Assembly: GCA_029962745.1 (NCBI GenBank) | Contig: CM057162.1 | Location: 7,695,080-7,759,079, forward strand | Direction of reading: 5' to 3' | Source of the DNA: Echinometra lucunter | Lineage: Eukaryota; Echinodermata; Echinoidea; Camarodonta; Echinometridae | Length of the DNA stretch: 64,000 nucleotides | In this document: positions 10,314 to 22,201 of the stretch, piece by piece | How the letters are laid out: each line of letters opens with the position of its first letter | How positions within the stretch are numbered: position 1 is the first letter of the stretch | The notes under the pieces: generated by a model | Told to the model about the DNA's origin: nothing | The model's input: only the letters and a program-made list of their open reading frames with translations | Databases searched by the model: none | Position numbers and translations under genes: made by a program

Positions 10314-11524
10314 CCGATTTTCTTGAAATTTGTAGATTCTTTATGCCAAATGAAAGTAACATCACGTTATTGGGTTTGTTCGATTTGTGGACATGAATGA
10401 AACTTTACGTGAATCATTTCATGAATAATCATTCACATAAAAGGTTCATTCATGTATGTGCCTGATTCATAGGTGCTAAAGGTTAAAGAAAAATACTTCT
10501 AAATTTCTTTTGATTCTGAAATATTATTACACATATTAATATCTCATATGCAAGATTCTTGATGCAGTATCACATTCTATACGGACGCGCTATTCTTGAT
10601 GCAGTATATCACATTCTATGTAAATTTATCAATGCGCTTTAACTAGTGCATGCTGATGAGACATGTACATGGGGGGGGGGAGGTCTAGATTCCCTGCACG
10701 TTACCATTTTGCTTGTACTTTATTATATCACCTGACAGTATGCCGGAAGATACTTTGGATTCAGCAGCGTTACACCGCCAGGTCATATTCTTGTGTGCGC
10801 AATACTGGCCATGTTTCATTACGGATTTTCTTTAAATTTGGTATAGAGGTGTATCATGAAAAAATCTAGCCGCCTATAACTTTTGGTGGTGGTGCCCTCG
10901 CTTGTTCTGCTCGCTCTACTGGCCACATTTCTTGACGGATTTTGTTCAAATTTGGTACAGAGGTCTCTCATAGTCCAATCAGTACCCCTAATATCTTTTG
11001 GTGATGCTGTGTCACTAATGTTCCACCATTTACAGGGTCAAAGACAGCCCCCTTGATGTAATTCATGTGTGGGCTCTACCATACACATGAAACTCAAATA
11101 ACTTTCCAACCATTTGCCCGTTTGTAACCAAACACAGATGGTACACCTCAATGATATTTGGGGGTCAAAGGTCTTGTAGGTAGGTCAAATGTTAAATTTC
11201 TGGCAAGTTTGTACTGGGGTAAGTAACTTTTGAACCACTAGCCCATTTTTAATCTTACTTGGATGGTAGATGCCTTACAGGGACCTCACTGTTATCATAG
11301 GGTCATAGGTCATGTTTGTAGGTCAAAGGTCAAATGTGCTATAAAGAAATAATTTGCTTCTCTGTCATTTCTTGGCTGACTGACAAAGCTAGGTGAGGTC
11401 TTGGGAGTCAGAGTTCACATATGCAGGTCAAAGGTCAAATGAGGTCTAATATTAGAATTTACCTGCAAGTGTCTACTGGAGTTCGTAACTTGAAACAATA
11501 AGCCCATTTGTAACCTAACGTGGG
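10314..11524. repeat. AGGTCA-rich interspersed repeat, no gene
   Basis: A G-run at 10671-10680 is followed by two diverged copies of a unit containing TTGACGGATTTTGTTCAAATTTGGTACAGAGG-like sequence (about 10810-10870 and 10920-10980). From 11030 onward repeated units carry GGTCAAAGGTCAAATG with linking TAACTTT..AACCA..GCCCATTTGTAACC blocks. The motif is AGGTCA half-sites spaced by one base. The array runs into the assembly gap. A short duplication (GATGCAGTAT..CACATTCTAT) lies at 10560-10620. Confidence 0.65.
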
Positions 11525-12024
11525 NNNNNNNNNNNNNNNNNNNNNNNNNNNNNNNNNNNNNNNNNNNNNNNNNNNNNNNNNNNNNNNNNNNNNNNNNNNN
11601 NNNNNNNNNNNNNNNNNNNNNNNNNNNNNNNNNNNNNNNNNNNNNNNNNNNNNNNNNNNNNNNNNNNNNNNNNNNNNNNNNNNNNNNNNNNNNNNNNNNN
11701 NNNNNNNNNNNNNNNNNNNNNNNNNNNNNNNNNNNNNNNNNNNNNNNNNNNNNNNNNNNNNNNNNNNNNNNNNNNNNNNNNNNNNNNNNNNNNNNNNNNN
11801 NNNNNNNNNNNNNNNNNNNNNNNNNNNNNNNNNNNNNNNNNNNNNNNNNNNNNNNNNNNNNNNNNNNNNNNNNNNNNNNNNNNNNNNNNNNNNNNNNNNN
11901 NNNNNNNNNNNNNNNNNNNNNNNNNNNNNNNNNNNNNNNNNNNNNNNNNNNNNNNNNNNNNNNNNNNNNNNNNNNNNNNNNNNNNNNNNNNNNNNNNNNN
12001 NNNNNNNNNNNNNNNNNNNNNNNN
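11525..12024. other. assembly gap of 500 N
   Basis: Exactly 500 undetermined bases, a conventional placeholder size. True length is unknown. It interrupts an AGGTCA-rich repeat on the left. Sequence resumes in ACTTCCGGG on the right. Confidence 0.99.
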
Positions 12025-12404
12025 ACTTCCGGGTTTTAGCGCTTCAGGGCTTAGCACCATCTTTTGGCAACTGATTTATTTCTGAATTAAGGAATTCGTG
12101 ACGTGAAAATTTATTGGAGAATAGCAAGCAAATTTGGATTACTTTCACTTTCTTTGCCCTGGATTTTTGTTCTGTCCTCACAGAAAGAGGTCGGAGAGAA
12201 TGATTTGGAATTATATCAACTACTAGTATAAGTGTTACCGTTCTTTTAACCTGCTTTATTGTCAATCTTAATCAAATATTTTGTTGGTTGGTGGTTATTC
12301 CTCAGGCTGCTAACCGTCGATTAACCATCAAATATAAATTTCTGAATACCAAAAATGGCTTTTTAAAAGGGCTGTGTCTACTTTTCAATACGCTCATGAT
12401 CATG

Positions 12405-12830
12405 AGGGAGCGAGTTGGCTCAGTCGGTAAAGCGTCTGCCTTTCGAACCAAAAGACCGTGGGTTCGAGTCCAGCCAAGGCGGATGACTGAAGCCTACGTT
12501 GTGTGTTATCGTGCCCCTCCCTGTTTCATAGACGCAGGCTATGCTACAGTGGAAAACACTCAGTCCCTCGGATAAGACGTTAAATGGAGGTCCTGTGTAA
12601 AGGAGAGTCACCACCTTTGCACGTTAAAGATCCCACTGCACTATTCGTATAAGAGTAGGGGGAAACCCCGGTGTATGTGGTCCACCTGCACACCCTCAAT
12701 CAGTGATATCGGGAGGAGAGACCTGAGGGTTACAGTGATTCAGTTCGCTTTTCCCCTCCCAGGCACAGGTGACGCCGAACCATTAATAATATTAGTAATG
12801 ATAATGATAATAATAATGATTAACGACAAA
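12405..12830 (+). mobile_element. tRNA-derived SINE with conserved body
   Basis: The head has RNA polymerase III boxes: A box TGGCTCAGTCGG (12416-12427) and B box GGTTCGAGTCC (12461-12471), but no clean tRNA fold over the anticodon arm. The body that follows (CCTCGGATAAGACGTTAAAT near 12568 and CACGTTAAAGATCCCACTGC near 12620) is a block I recognise as recurring in SINEs of several invertebrates. The tail is a TAATAATGATAAT simple repeat (12784-12822). SINEs are transcribed from the internal promoter and mobilised by LINE proteins. Confidence 0.8.
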
Positions 12831-13662
12831 GTCACTACACCACTCATGCATCCACATTATGCATGACTGTAGGCATTGTCTAGGCGAGCTACTGTCCCCA
12901 TCAAACATGCCGTTTCACACACATGTGCACACACAACATGCTCATCTACACACAAGAGCTAGTGCTACACATCAGCGGGTAAGACGGAAGACAGTGCATC
13001 CTCATTTTCTTACCGCCGAGCATTTCAATCTTTTTGGGGGAATAAAATTTCAGGCGCCCAATCGGGCGCCCACATTTCTTCCATTTTCATTTTTAAGCGC
13101 CCGGCGGTCCAATCTAGGCGCCCATGTATCCCGGGCACCTGCTATTGTCGAGCCCTGCATAGAGAAAGGGAGAGAAATACATAGAACTCTATGGGCTCAG
13201 CCCGCTAGCTCGATATTACAAAGTGCATGCAGTGGATCGTCTGTGTGCGCTGAGGACTTGGACTCTTTCACCAGAGCACTTGTAGGATTTTTTTGCGAAA
13301 ATGCCTAGGAAACGGTGTAAAACGGAAACGCGCGTACTTCCTTTAACGCTACATATACACTTCCTTCCTCTTGGCGACTGATTAATTCCTGAACATGATG
13401 TAATGATTAAGTTATAGGTTACCGATGGAATAGCTAGCAAATGGCCATCTATTTCATTTTATTTGACCTGAATTTTCATTCGGTCTTCATGGAAAGAGGT
13501 AAAAGGGGATGATTTGACATTTTATGAAGTGTTCAGGCAATAACAGCTGTTTTATCATCAAGTAGAAATTGGACATTGGTTAAGCTTATTGCACAGCGCT
13601 GTTAACAACAGGAGGGTAACAGTTAGATCTACCTGTACTCTATCACTCTGTGGTATGAGACA
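12831..13662. other. no gene seen; small GC palindromes
   Basis: Unique-looking, A/T-rich sequence with a short cluster of GGCGCCCAATCGGGCGCC-type palindromes at about 13050-13130, which resembles a hairpin end of a small DNA element. Open frames here show no domain or codon pattern that I can support. Confidence 0.5.
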
Positions 13663-14461
13663 GATGATTAATAGGCACTTTTGAGAAAGATTGAAAAATA
13701 AAAGTAAGGTCAGATGATAGCGTACTTGACTTGGTTACTTTTATAATAGAAATTTGCTGATCAGACATAACACATCGGGGATCGACCAGGATAACAACCA
13801 AACAGGATAAGTGCAAATCAATTGATGATGGAAGCAAATGCTGCAAAGGTTAGTATGAAAAACTAATTGTACCGTACCCTTCCATGTAAGGACATTTTTT
13901 CATTGATTATAAAATCATTCCAGAAATTAAGAAATCTATTTCACTTCCCCCCCCAAAAAAAATGTGACTTAATAGTAAAAGTAAGAAAATGATTGACATA
14001 ATTGGTGAAGTTTACTGGAAAAACTATTCTTTTCAAGGCGATCTGGATGTAGCTATCTTTCCAAAGAAAAGCTCAGGAAAGATTGCAGGGGAAGTGATAC
14101 ATGTACTTTCTGTCATCGCCTGAAACCAAATGTTGGTTATTTGCTTTTCATTCCACATCTGAAACCATTTAGCAGTATAGAAAGAAAAGGATTTTTACTT
14201 CTCTATGAGAAAGAAAAGTAATGTTTATTTCTGTACAGAGGGTAGTTTTGTTAAGCTATATATGTACAGTATTATGTAATTGTATATACACTGTTGGTCA
14301 TAAAGGTGGAATATTTTTTCCACCAAATTTTCACAGCGTAATTTTATCAATATGATTTGAAAATAGCATGTATGATGCATGATAACCACTTTACTTTATT
14401 ATTCTGCCTCTTACACACATTTGACAGTGATTTTTAACAAGGTTATGTCCTGAGCGATGGA
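13663..14461 (+). repeat. direct repeat, copy A (~800 bp)
   Basis: Begins GATGATTAATAGGCACTTTT and ends GTCCTGAGCGATGGA. Copy B at 14762-15594 is nearly identical apart from scattered substitutions and a much longer C/A homopolymer. It contains AGTAAAAGTAAGAAAATG and CTGTTGGTCATAAAGGTGGA blocks. No protein-coding potential was recognised. It could be a segmental duplication or LTR-like termini of an unknown element, although neither end shows the TG...CA of a normal LTR. Confidence 0.9.
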
Positions 14462-14761
14462 CATATAGGCTTAAAAACAAACTGCAAAAACATAAAAATG
14501 AAGAAGTTCGGTAACAGGTGTTTGCAAAGAATAAAATATGTAAACACAGTTTAACTAACGTTAGTTACACATTATAAGAAATTTGAATATAAAATATATA
14601 GTAATGCAGAATTATACAGCATAATCATTTTAATTTCAGAAATGAAGAAATCTAGAATATGAATGTAAATATCAAACAATTACATGCACAAAATATAAGA
14701 AAATATAATATGTAAATCATGAAAATTATTCAACGTAGATTCCTACCAGTACCAGGTTACC

Positions 14762-15594
14762 GATGATTGATAGGCACTTTTGAGAAAGATTGAAAATTAG
14801 AAGTAAGGTCAGATGATAGCATACTTGACTTGCTTATTTTTATAATAGAAATTTGCTGATCAGACATAACACATCGGGGATCGACCAGGATTACAACCAA
14901 ACAGGATAAGTGCAAATCAATTGATGATGGAAGCAAATGCTGCAAAGGTTAGTATGAAAAACTAATTGTACCATACCCTTCCATGTAAGGACATTTTTTC
15001 ATTGATTATAAAATCATTCCAGAAATTGAGAAATCTATTTCGCTTCCCCCCCCCCCCCCCCCAAAAAAAAAAAAAAAAAAAAAAAATGTGACTTGATAGT
15101 AAAAGTAAGAAAATGATTGACATAATTGGTGAAGTTTACTGGAAAAACTATTCTTTTCAAGGCGATCTGGATGTAGCTATCTTTCCAAAGAAAAGCTCAG
15201 GAAAGATTGCAGGGGAAGTGATACATGTACTTTCTGTCATCGCCTGAAACCAATCGTTGGTTATTTGCTTTTCATTCCTCATCTGAAACCATTTAGCAGT
15301 ATAGAAAGAAAAGGATTTTTACTTCTCTATGAGAAAGAAAAGTCATGTTTATTTCTGTACAGAGGGCAGTTTTGTTAAGCTATATATGTACAGTATTATG
15401 TAATTGTATATACACTGTTGGTCATAAAGGTGGAATATTTTTTCCACCAAATTTTCACAGCATAATTTTATCAATATGATTTGAAAATAGCATGTATGAT
15501 GCATGATAACCACTTTACTTTATTATTCTGCCTCTTACACACATTTGACAGTGATTTTTAACAAGGTTATGTACTGAGCGATGGATGTCATGAG
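14762..15594 (+). repeat. direct repeat, copy B (~830 bp)
   Basis: Second copy of the 13663-14461 sequence, same strand, offset by about 1.1 kb. The main difference is the homopolymer at 15046-15085 (a C-run of about 16 and an A-run of about 25, against about 8 and 8 in copy A). The 300 bases between the copies (14462-14761) are A/T-rich and unrelated. High identity implies a recent event. Confidence 0.9.
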
Positions 15595-17734
15595 CATGGA
15601 ACAACAATGACGACAATACACAGTAAATTAAGGATTATAAGATAATTAATTTCAGCCTCTGTCAGTTTTTTTAGATGATTTCTTTTTTGTGATTGCATGG
15701 ACGAATTTGCATCAAAATGGAATTGTTCTTACTCAGTCACAAGTATCAGGTATATCCACCCCTCACACGAACCAGCGCATGCAGACATCGTGCCATGCTG
15801 TCCACTAGTTGTTGATGATGTCGGCGGAGCAATTGTCGCAGAGCACTTGTCGGAATTTTTGGAGCAGTTGTCGACGGAACCAGTCCGTGTTACAGACTGC
15901 CAATTTATGGAACATGCAAAACTCTTAGCTTCTTTCCTCTGCTATTCATCTTACCAAGTCCAACTTGCCAATGGAAGGTGCCCACATGGCACATGGGGGG
16001 GGGGGGGCGCACTCAGTATATAATGTGTGGTGGGTATGTGCTGCGGAGAAGACCCCCATTTTTACACTCAAATTTCCGTTCCAATGCATAGCACTTTTTT
16101 TCTTATTGAGAAAAAGAAGAAAGAAAACCATTCCAAAGCTCTGCATGTTTTTTGTTTCGCCATTGGGTTTTCTTTCCCTACCCAGAGCCCTTGTTAGTTC
16201 CCTAGCCGCAGAGCCCAGGTATCCAATTAGTACCACGAAGAGGTAGGGGTTGAGTTATATGCAGGGAGGCGATTATAGGCCAATAGGCTTAGAGGATGCT
16301 TCCTGCACATACAGCATAGAGAGGTAAAAGTAGGGGTAGTAGCAGTGGGGATTAAAGCAAGAAGGGGAGGAAAGTAAAGGGACAGCCATGCAGTTGTACA
16401 TGCAAGGGCGAAAGGATAGGGACAGTGAAGAGGCGACTCCAGCTGAAGTTGCGCATCTATAAACCTTTCATACTGTACATGTATTACTAACCTATTATAC
16501 TACATTGTAACCTGATCATGCTAATATTTGGTGACTTGTAAAAAGTGGTTTGTATTCTCCCCCCCCCCCACCCCTTCTCTTATTTCATAATGGCCATGTG
16601 TTTTGAACTCGTTACCCAAAAAGGATGGGTTTTTTACGCTGAATAAACATTCTATCATGCCTGTAAATATGAGCTAGTATTGATAGTATATGGTACCTCC
16701 TTGGACAAGGGTGATGGGGGGGGGGGGGGGTAGGTGGAGGGCGAAGCGGTACACATTAACTCTATGAGAGCGACATATTTCTTATATCAAACAATAACTT
16801 TGGTATACAAGGGGCAGGACATTTGATTTTGGACTTATCTTACAACTTAATTCCATGTATATTTTATAAATTTATCAATTATTAATAATTGTCTAAAATC
16901 AAATAAAAAAGCCTTGAAACGAGTATTTAACCAAAGTCAGCTCTCACACACAAAGTCGAAGAAAGCAATACATTTTGTGCATAACTTTGTTATAATATGG
17001 GCTAAAAACTTGATTTGGATCTAATTTTCTAGCTTAATAACTTGGGTTTTATTGTAATAAGCATAAGAAATTCCTAATTTTTATTCTAATTCACTACACA
17101 TATAATATTAAAAAAGGTCATTTTTGTATGTTCAAAATTAACATATATTTGCATATCCAAATTGGCATTATGAATTGAAGAAAGCCCCTAGAGTTACATA
17201 TCATCAGAATGGAAATTTCATTAGCAATTTTTATATGATGAGAAATTCAGGGTCAGAGCAAAGGGAGAAGAGATATCGATGTTCAAAGTAAAGTATTTTG
17301 GGGGTCCTCAAAAGTCAAATATTTTCACTCATGAAATTTTACTACCTCTCCCTACCTCGGATTTAATGACATTTTTTAAATTCTCAGGAAATTTTCTTTC
17401 AGCAAATGTATACATTTGTAAGGACAGAGTCAATATTTTGTAAGTTATGAGCACTTACATGAATATCCTGATACGTGCGCAGTTTTTAGATTTAGGTGGT
17501 GTAACACAAAACGGGGCGAGTTCAGAACGCATGGCCTACTTGTTTTTAGCTGGATGCAGCTGCATGCTTTTGTGTTGAATGTAAATTTACTACAAAGTGT
17601 AGTTTTTATTTGGGGATGGTACCATGTTATGATGATGATGATTCACAGCATTTGTATGGCATCATATATCTGTTTAAAAAAAACATTCAAAGGTGCAGAC
17701 TCCTCCAATAAAGTCAGCATTCAAATGTCTGACA
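15595..17734. other. no supported gene; minisatellite trace and homopolymers
   Basis: At about 15826-15880 there are a few copies of a degenerate ~15-base GGAGCAATTGTCGGC-type motif, the same family as at 48724-48860. G-runs occur at 15994-16007 and 16718-16730, a C-run at 16559-16568. Position 17626 onward has a few GAT repeats. The rest is A/T-rich with no domain-bearing frame. I see no gene. Confidence 0.55.
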
Positions 17735-17835
17735 AAAGATATGAGCTTTGAAGTGGTCTAGCCTGTCAATTTCACGTAGAAATAAAGTGAGGGAGTTCCA
17801 CAGGCGAGGAGCAATAGAGGAGAAGCCCGGTCTCC
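17735..17835 (-). pseudogene. LINE ORF2 C-terminal fragment
   Basis: Minus-strand translation reads IAPRLWNSLTLFLREIDRL followed by DHFKAHIF. The LWNSL...FK pattern is the usual C-terminal tail of many non-LTR retrotransposon ORF2 proteins, downstream of the reverse transcriptase. Only this tail is readable. The region to 18030 (CATCGGATGATCTCG and neighbours) is unassigned and may be more of the same element out of frame. Confidence 0.45.
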
Positions 17836-18456
17836 ATAACCCTTGAGATGTGTAATGGGCCTCTGGGGCTTACTTTGAACCATCGGATGATCTCGTCGGA
17901 CCGTGTGATCGCATAACCAGACCTTTCGTGAAAACAGCCCCCTTTATTTGCGAAAGGTCGGGTAAATCGGATGTTAAAAAATTCATTTGTAGCACTTGTG
18001 GTCATTGACATAAGACCAATCATTTACGCAAACATTTGTGAAAAACCTACCTTCAAATGCCGAAGTATCGGGTAAAAATTTATTTAAAAGAATCTTCTCG
18101 TTCAGAATTCTTAATAAAAAACAGTGCAGCTATGATATGATGATGAAGAGCAAATACTATTGCCATTTTATCATTGCGCATGCGTATTACGAGACCTGTA
18201 AATCTTTTTTAATCATTGATATTGATTCTTTTATGATGCATGTAAATTTAATTTCATTTTGATAATTACGTTCCAATCCGTCAAAATTTAACCTATCAAT
18301 TTAAATGGAAAAAAATACCAGATCTACAGGCTGTTTGAAAAGAATACGCTTGCACTATCAGATTATTGATATAGGCCAGCTACCTGTCTCTTTCAATGCA
18401 TTAACAGACTTTCAAGGAAATGCCCCAGAAAATGCCAAATATTTTTTTCCCTTAAA

Positions 18457-19612
18457 GGGGGTACCCAATGCCGAAACAATGTTAGTTCATTTAAAAGAGC
18501 ATGATTTTATCAGCAGAAAATCATCTGCCTAAAGTTTTTTAAAAAGTCGTGTTGCCAAGGAAACCCCCAAATGTGGTATGATTTCGGGATATTTTTGACC
18601 CCTCAGCTGTGACCCAATTTCATCTGGGTACCCACTTTGACGTCAAAATGACGTCAAAGTGGGTACCTTGTCGCGTAATTCTAGCAAAATGCGCGCAAGG
18701 TATAATACATATTGTACAGTCTAGCGCGCAGCACAACTGCAATGCGCGAAGCTGGGTACCCACTTTGACGTCATACCTCATACTCAAATTTTTGGGTCAA
18801 CTCTTGATTTTTCATGAGAAAATTAGCCAAAATGCATTGATTTCGATTGAAAATCATCAAAATTTTAATGTTATTCTTCTTAGAATTCTATTCTCGATCA
18901 CATATCAAAAAATATTTTACCATTGTGTATTCACTTTAATACAACCACTAATAATCGAAGGAGGGGGGGGGGGGGTAATCACATGAGATGATAATACTTG
19001 GAAAGACTTACACTAAAGAATTTATCAAGTGTTACTGATATCCTGAATGATATTATGATGTTATACATTTGTACCCCCCCCCCTTAAAAATAAAAAAAAA
19101 TCACGGATAGGCCCATTGCCTTGTAGCTGCCTTTAAAGTGATTACACAATGGTAAGATTTTTTTTTATATATGATCGAGAATAGAATTCTAAGAAGAATA
19201 ACATTAAAAATTTGACGATTTTCAATCGAAATCAATGCATTTTGGCTAATTTTCTCATAAAAAGTCAAGAGTTGACCAAAAAATTTGAGTATGAGGTATG
19301 ACGTCAAAGTGGGTACCCAGCTTCGCGCATTGCAGTTGTGCTGCGCGCTAGACTGTACAATATGTATTATACCTTGCGCGCATTTTGCTAGAATTGCGCG
19401 ACATGGTACCCACTTTGACGTCATTTTGACGTCAAAGTGGGTACCCAGTTGAAACTGGGTCACAGCTGAGGGGTCAAAAATATCCTGAAATCTTACCACA
19501 TTTGGGGGTTTCCTTGGCAACACGACTTTTAAAAAAACTTTAGGCAGATGATTTTCTGCTAATGAAATCATGCTCTTTTAAATGAACTAACATTGTTTCA
19601 GCATTGGGTACC
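18457..19612. mobile_element. 1.15-kb hairpin (fold-back) element inserted in the tandem array
   Basis: The left arm (about 18457-18936) and right arm (about 19139-19612) are inverted copies of roughly 475 bases, ending in GGGGTACCCAATGC on the left and GCATTGGGTACCCC on the right. The ~200-base spacer between the arms is itself a piece of the host tandem unit (ACCACTAATAATCG through GTAGCTGCCTTTAAAG). The arms carry GGTACCCACTTTGACGTCA blocks, giving three consensus TGACGTCA sites per arm. No transposase frame. It is probably a fold-back transposon or an inverted duplication. Confidence 0.85.
18627..18667. promoter_or_regulatory. 41-base perfect palindrome with two consensus CRE sites
   Basis: Two 19-base arms (18627-18645 and 18649-18667) of GGTACCCACTTTGACGTCA are separated by AAA. 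Each arm contains TGACGTCA, the consensus cAMP response element bound by CREB/ATF bZIP dimers. A third CRE lies at 18766-18773. The mirror copies in the other arm of the hairpin are at 19299-19306, 19416-19423 and 19427-19434. Function as an enhancer is inference only; the sites are part of a repeat. Confidence 0.6.
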
Positions 19613-20815
19613 CCATTTAAAGGATAATCAACTTTGAAAATCTGATCAACCCATGACATTTATTGATTGCAATTACATGTATCTCCTTCACAAACTCTCA
19701 ATTACTCCATCATCTCTAAATCCTTTTTAATCATTGATATTCATCCTTTTATGATGCACGTAAATTTAATTTCATTGTGATAATTAGGTTCCAATCTGCC
19801 GAAATTTAACCTATTGATTTAAATGCGAAAAAAAAACCAGATCTACAGGCTGTTTGAAAAGAATATGCTTGTATTATCAGATTATTGATATAGGCCAGCT
19901 ACCTATCTCTTTCAATGCATTAACAGACTTTCAAGGAAATGCCCCAGAAAATGCCAAATATTTTTTTTTCCTTACAACCACTAATAATCGAAGGGGGGGG
20001 GGGGGTAATCACATGAGATGATAATACGTGGAAAGACTTACACTAAAGAATTTATCAAGTGTTACTGATATCCCGAATGATATTATGATGTTATACATTT
20101 GTACCCCCCCTTAAAAAAACAAAAACAAACATGGATAGGCCCATGACCTTGTAGCTACCTTGAAAGGATAATCAACTTTGAAAATCTGTTCAACCCATAA
20201 CATTTATTTATTGCAATTACATGTGTCTCCTTCACAAACTCTCAATTACTCCATCATCTCTAAATCCTTTTTAATCATTGATATTCATCCTTTTATGATG
20301 CACGTAAATTTAATTTCATTATGATAATTAGGTTCCAATCTGCCGAAATTTAACCTATTGATTTAAATGGAAAAAAAGACCAGATCTACAGGCTGTTTGA
20401 AAAGAATATGCTTGCATTATCAGATTATTGATATAGGCCAGCTACCTACATGTATCTCTTTCAATGCATTAACAGACTTTCAAGGAAATGCCCCAGAAAA
20501 TGCCAAATATTTTTTTTCCTTACAACCACTAATAATCGAAGGGGGGGGGGGGGAGGGTAATCACATGAGATGATAATATGTGGAAAGACTTACACTAAAG
20601 AATTTATCAAGTGTTACTGATATCCCGAATGATATTATGATGTTATACATTTGTACCCCCCCCTTAAAAAAACGAAAACAAACATGGATAGGCCCATGAC
20701 CTTGTAGCTACCTTGAAAGGATAATCAACTTTGAAAATCTGATCAACCCAAAACATTTATTTATTGCAACTACATGCATCTCCTTCACAAACTCTAAATT
20801 ACTCCATCATCTCCC

Positions 20816-21010
20816 ATTCTCTGCCCTCCTCTCCCCCCCCCCCCCCCTCTCTCAGACACCCTCTAATTTTCATCAAATAATCTCGCCTGAATTAATTTTT
20901 CATCTCTTTCTTCCTGTATCTGTCTGTCTCTGTCTCTCTTTCCATCTCATTTGAACACATCCTCTCCTTCATGCACCCTGGTTGCTTCATTTTCACCTCC
21001 CCCCATATTG
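20816..21010. repeat. pyrimidine-rich low-complexity stretch
   Basis: A C-run near 20831-20846 followed by CT-rich sequence (TCTGTCTCTGTCTCTC and similar). No gene. Confidence 0.7.
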
Positions 21011-21107
21011 ATTTCACTGATATACAAATCTATCCGATAAGAGTATTTTTATATTTGTGCATGTATACATGTATTACAATTATCATTCTTTTAAAAATTG
21101 CATAAAT

Positions 21108-21805
21108 GTTAAAGTTTACCTGCGAGACTCTCTTATGACGCATAACTTGGCAACCATTGCTGCAATGGCAACCAAACTTAGGTGATAGATTCACTAGGGG
21201 TACATTCATGTTATGATGCCTTTGGAGGTCACATAGTAAGGTCAAACGTCATTTCGGGTCAAACATTAAAGTTTACCTGCAAGACTCTCTTATGAGATAA
21301 CTTTGCAACCGTCCCTCAGTTTTCAACCAAACTTGGGTTATAGATGCAGTAAGGAGACCTGCACGTAATAGTGCTGTCGGGGGTCACATGATAAGGGCAA
21401 AGGTCATTTCAGGTCAAACATTAAACTTTACCTGCAAAACTCTCTTACAACACATAACTCTGCACATGTTGCTGCAATAGCAACCAAACATGGGTGATAG
21501 ATGCACTCATGGTACATTCATGTTATAGTGCCTTCAGAGGTCACATGGTAAAGTCAAAGGTCATTTGAGGTCAAATGTTAAAGTTTACCTGCAAGACTCT
21601 CCTATGACATAAATTTGCAACTGTCTCTCACTTTTCAACCAAACTTGGGTTGTAGATGTATTAAGGGGATTTGCATGTTATGGTGCCAGCGGAGGTCACA
21701 TGATAAGGTCAAAGGTCATTTGAGGTCATATGTTCAAGTTTACCTCCAAGACTTTCTTATGACACATAACTCTGCACATGTTACTGCAATGGCAAACAAA
21801 CTGGG
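21108..21805 (+). repeat. ~156-bp tandem repeat with alternating AB units
   Basis: The phrase AAGTTTACCTGCAAGACTCT recurs at about 21110, 21268, 21421, 21580 and 21735. Odd units continue with CATAACTC..GCTGCAATGGCAACCAAAC and even units with CAACTGTC..TTTTCAACCAAACTTGGGT, so the higher-order period is about 310 bases. Every unit carries AAGGTCATTT..GGTCAAA half-sites. Non-coding. Confidence 0.85.
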
Positions 21806-22201
21806 GTGATAGCAAAGGGGGGTGGGAGTAGGTACAGGGGAAGCAGGTGAAAGGGAGTAGTATTTCATGAAATAGTCCTCAAATTTTATTGGATGTTGCA
21901 TTCTATGGCAGATATTTCACAATGAGCTTTGGATACAATTCTGTTGCATGGCAATGGAGATCGCGATATTTCTAGTTATTTTTACAAGTGGGTGAGACAC
22001 AATATCGCTAATGCCTTGTTTTTTTAATGGAATTTTGCATTCTTTACTATTAATCTTTTACTTTAATATTTGCTCTTTGCCTTAAATCTTCTGTAGAATC
22101 ATTAACATTTCATTCTTGGTGGAAGTTGTAACTCTTTGATTTAATGCTTGCTTGCTTGCTTGTCTGCTGATGGGTGGTAGAGACTACAGTATGTACAGCA
22201 C
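21806..22201. other. no gene seen
   Basis: A/T-rich sequence with a GCTT tetranucleotide run at 22147-22162. It lies directly upstream of the Met/Asn-rich CBP-like stretch and could hold promoter or intron sequence, but no element is identifiable. Confidence 0.4.

Larger units (their letters stand above)
18190..20815 (+). repeat. ~545-bp tandem repeat, two full copies plus interrupted and partial ones
   Basis: Complete units start at about 19620 and 20164 (both GGATAATCAACTTTGAAAAT), and a third begins at about 20717 and fades by 20815. Each contains TTTTAATCATTGATATTCAT, CAGATCTACAGGCTGTTTGA, AACCACTAATAATCGAAGG, a G-run, TATTATGATGTTATACATTT and a C-run. A diverged first copy (18190-18456, resumed at 18937-19138) is split by a hairpin element. 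Homopolymer lengths vary between copies. No coding potential. Confidence 0.9.

Noticed and set aside
11515..12074. Open frames running through the N block
   Set aside because: They consist of undetermined bases; an artefact of translating the gap.
12407..12480. Functional tRNA gene
   Set aside because: A and B boxes are present but the anticodon arm and acceptor stem do not pair, and the sequence continues as a SINE body.
13658..15595. Ordinary LTR retrotransposon with two LTRs at 13.66 and 14.76 kb
   Set aside because: Copies lack TG...CA ends, no target duplication is seen, and the 300-base interior has no primer site or coding sequence.
18609..19571. Two similar ~125-156-residue frames at 18609-18986 and 19101-19571 as a gene pair
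   Set aside because: They are the two arms of one hairpin element; the similarity comes from the inverted repeat, not from conserved protein.
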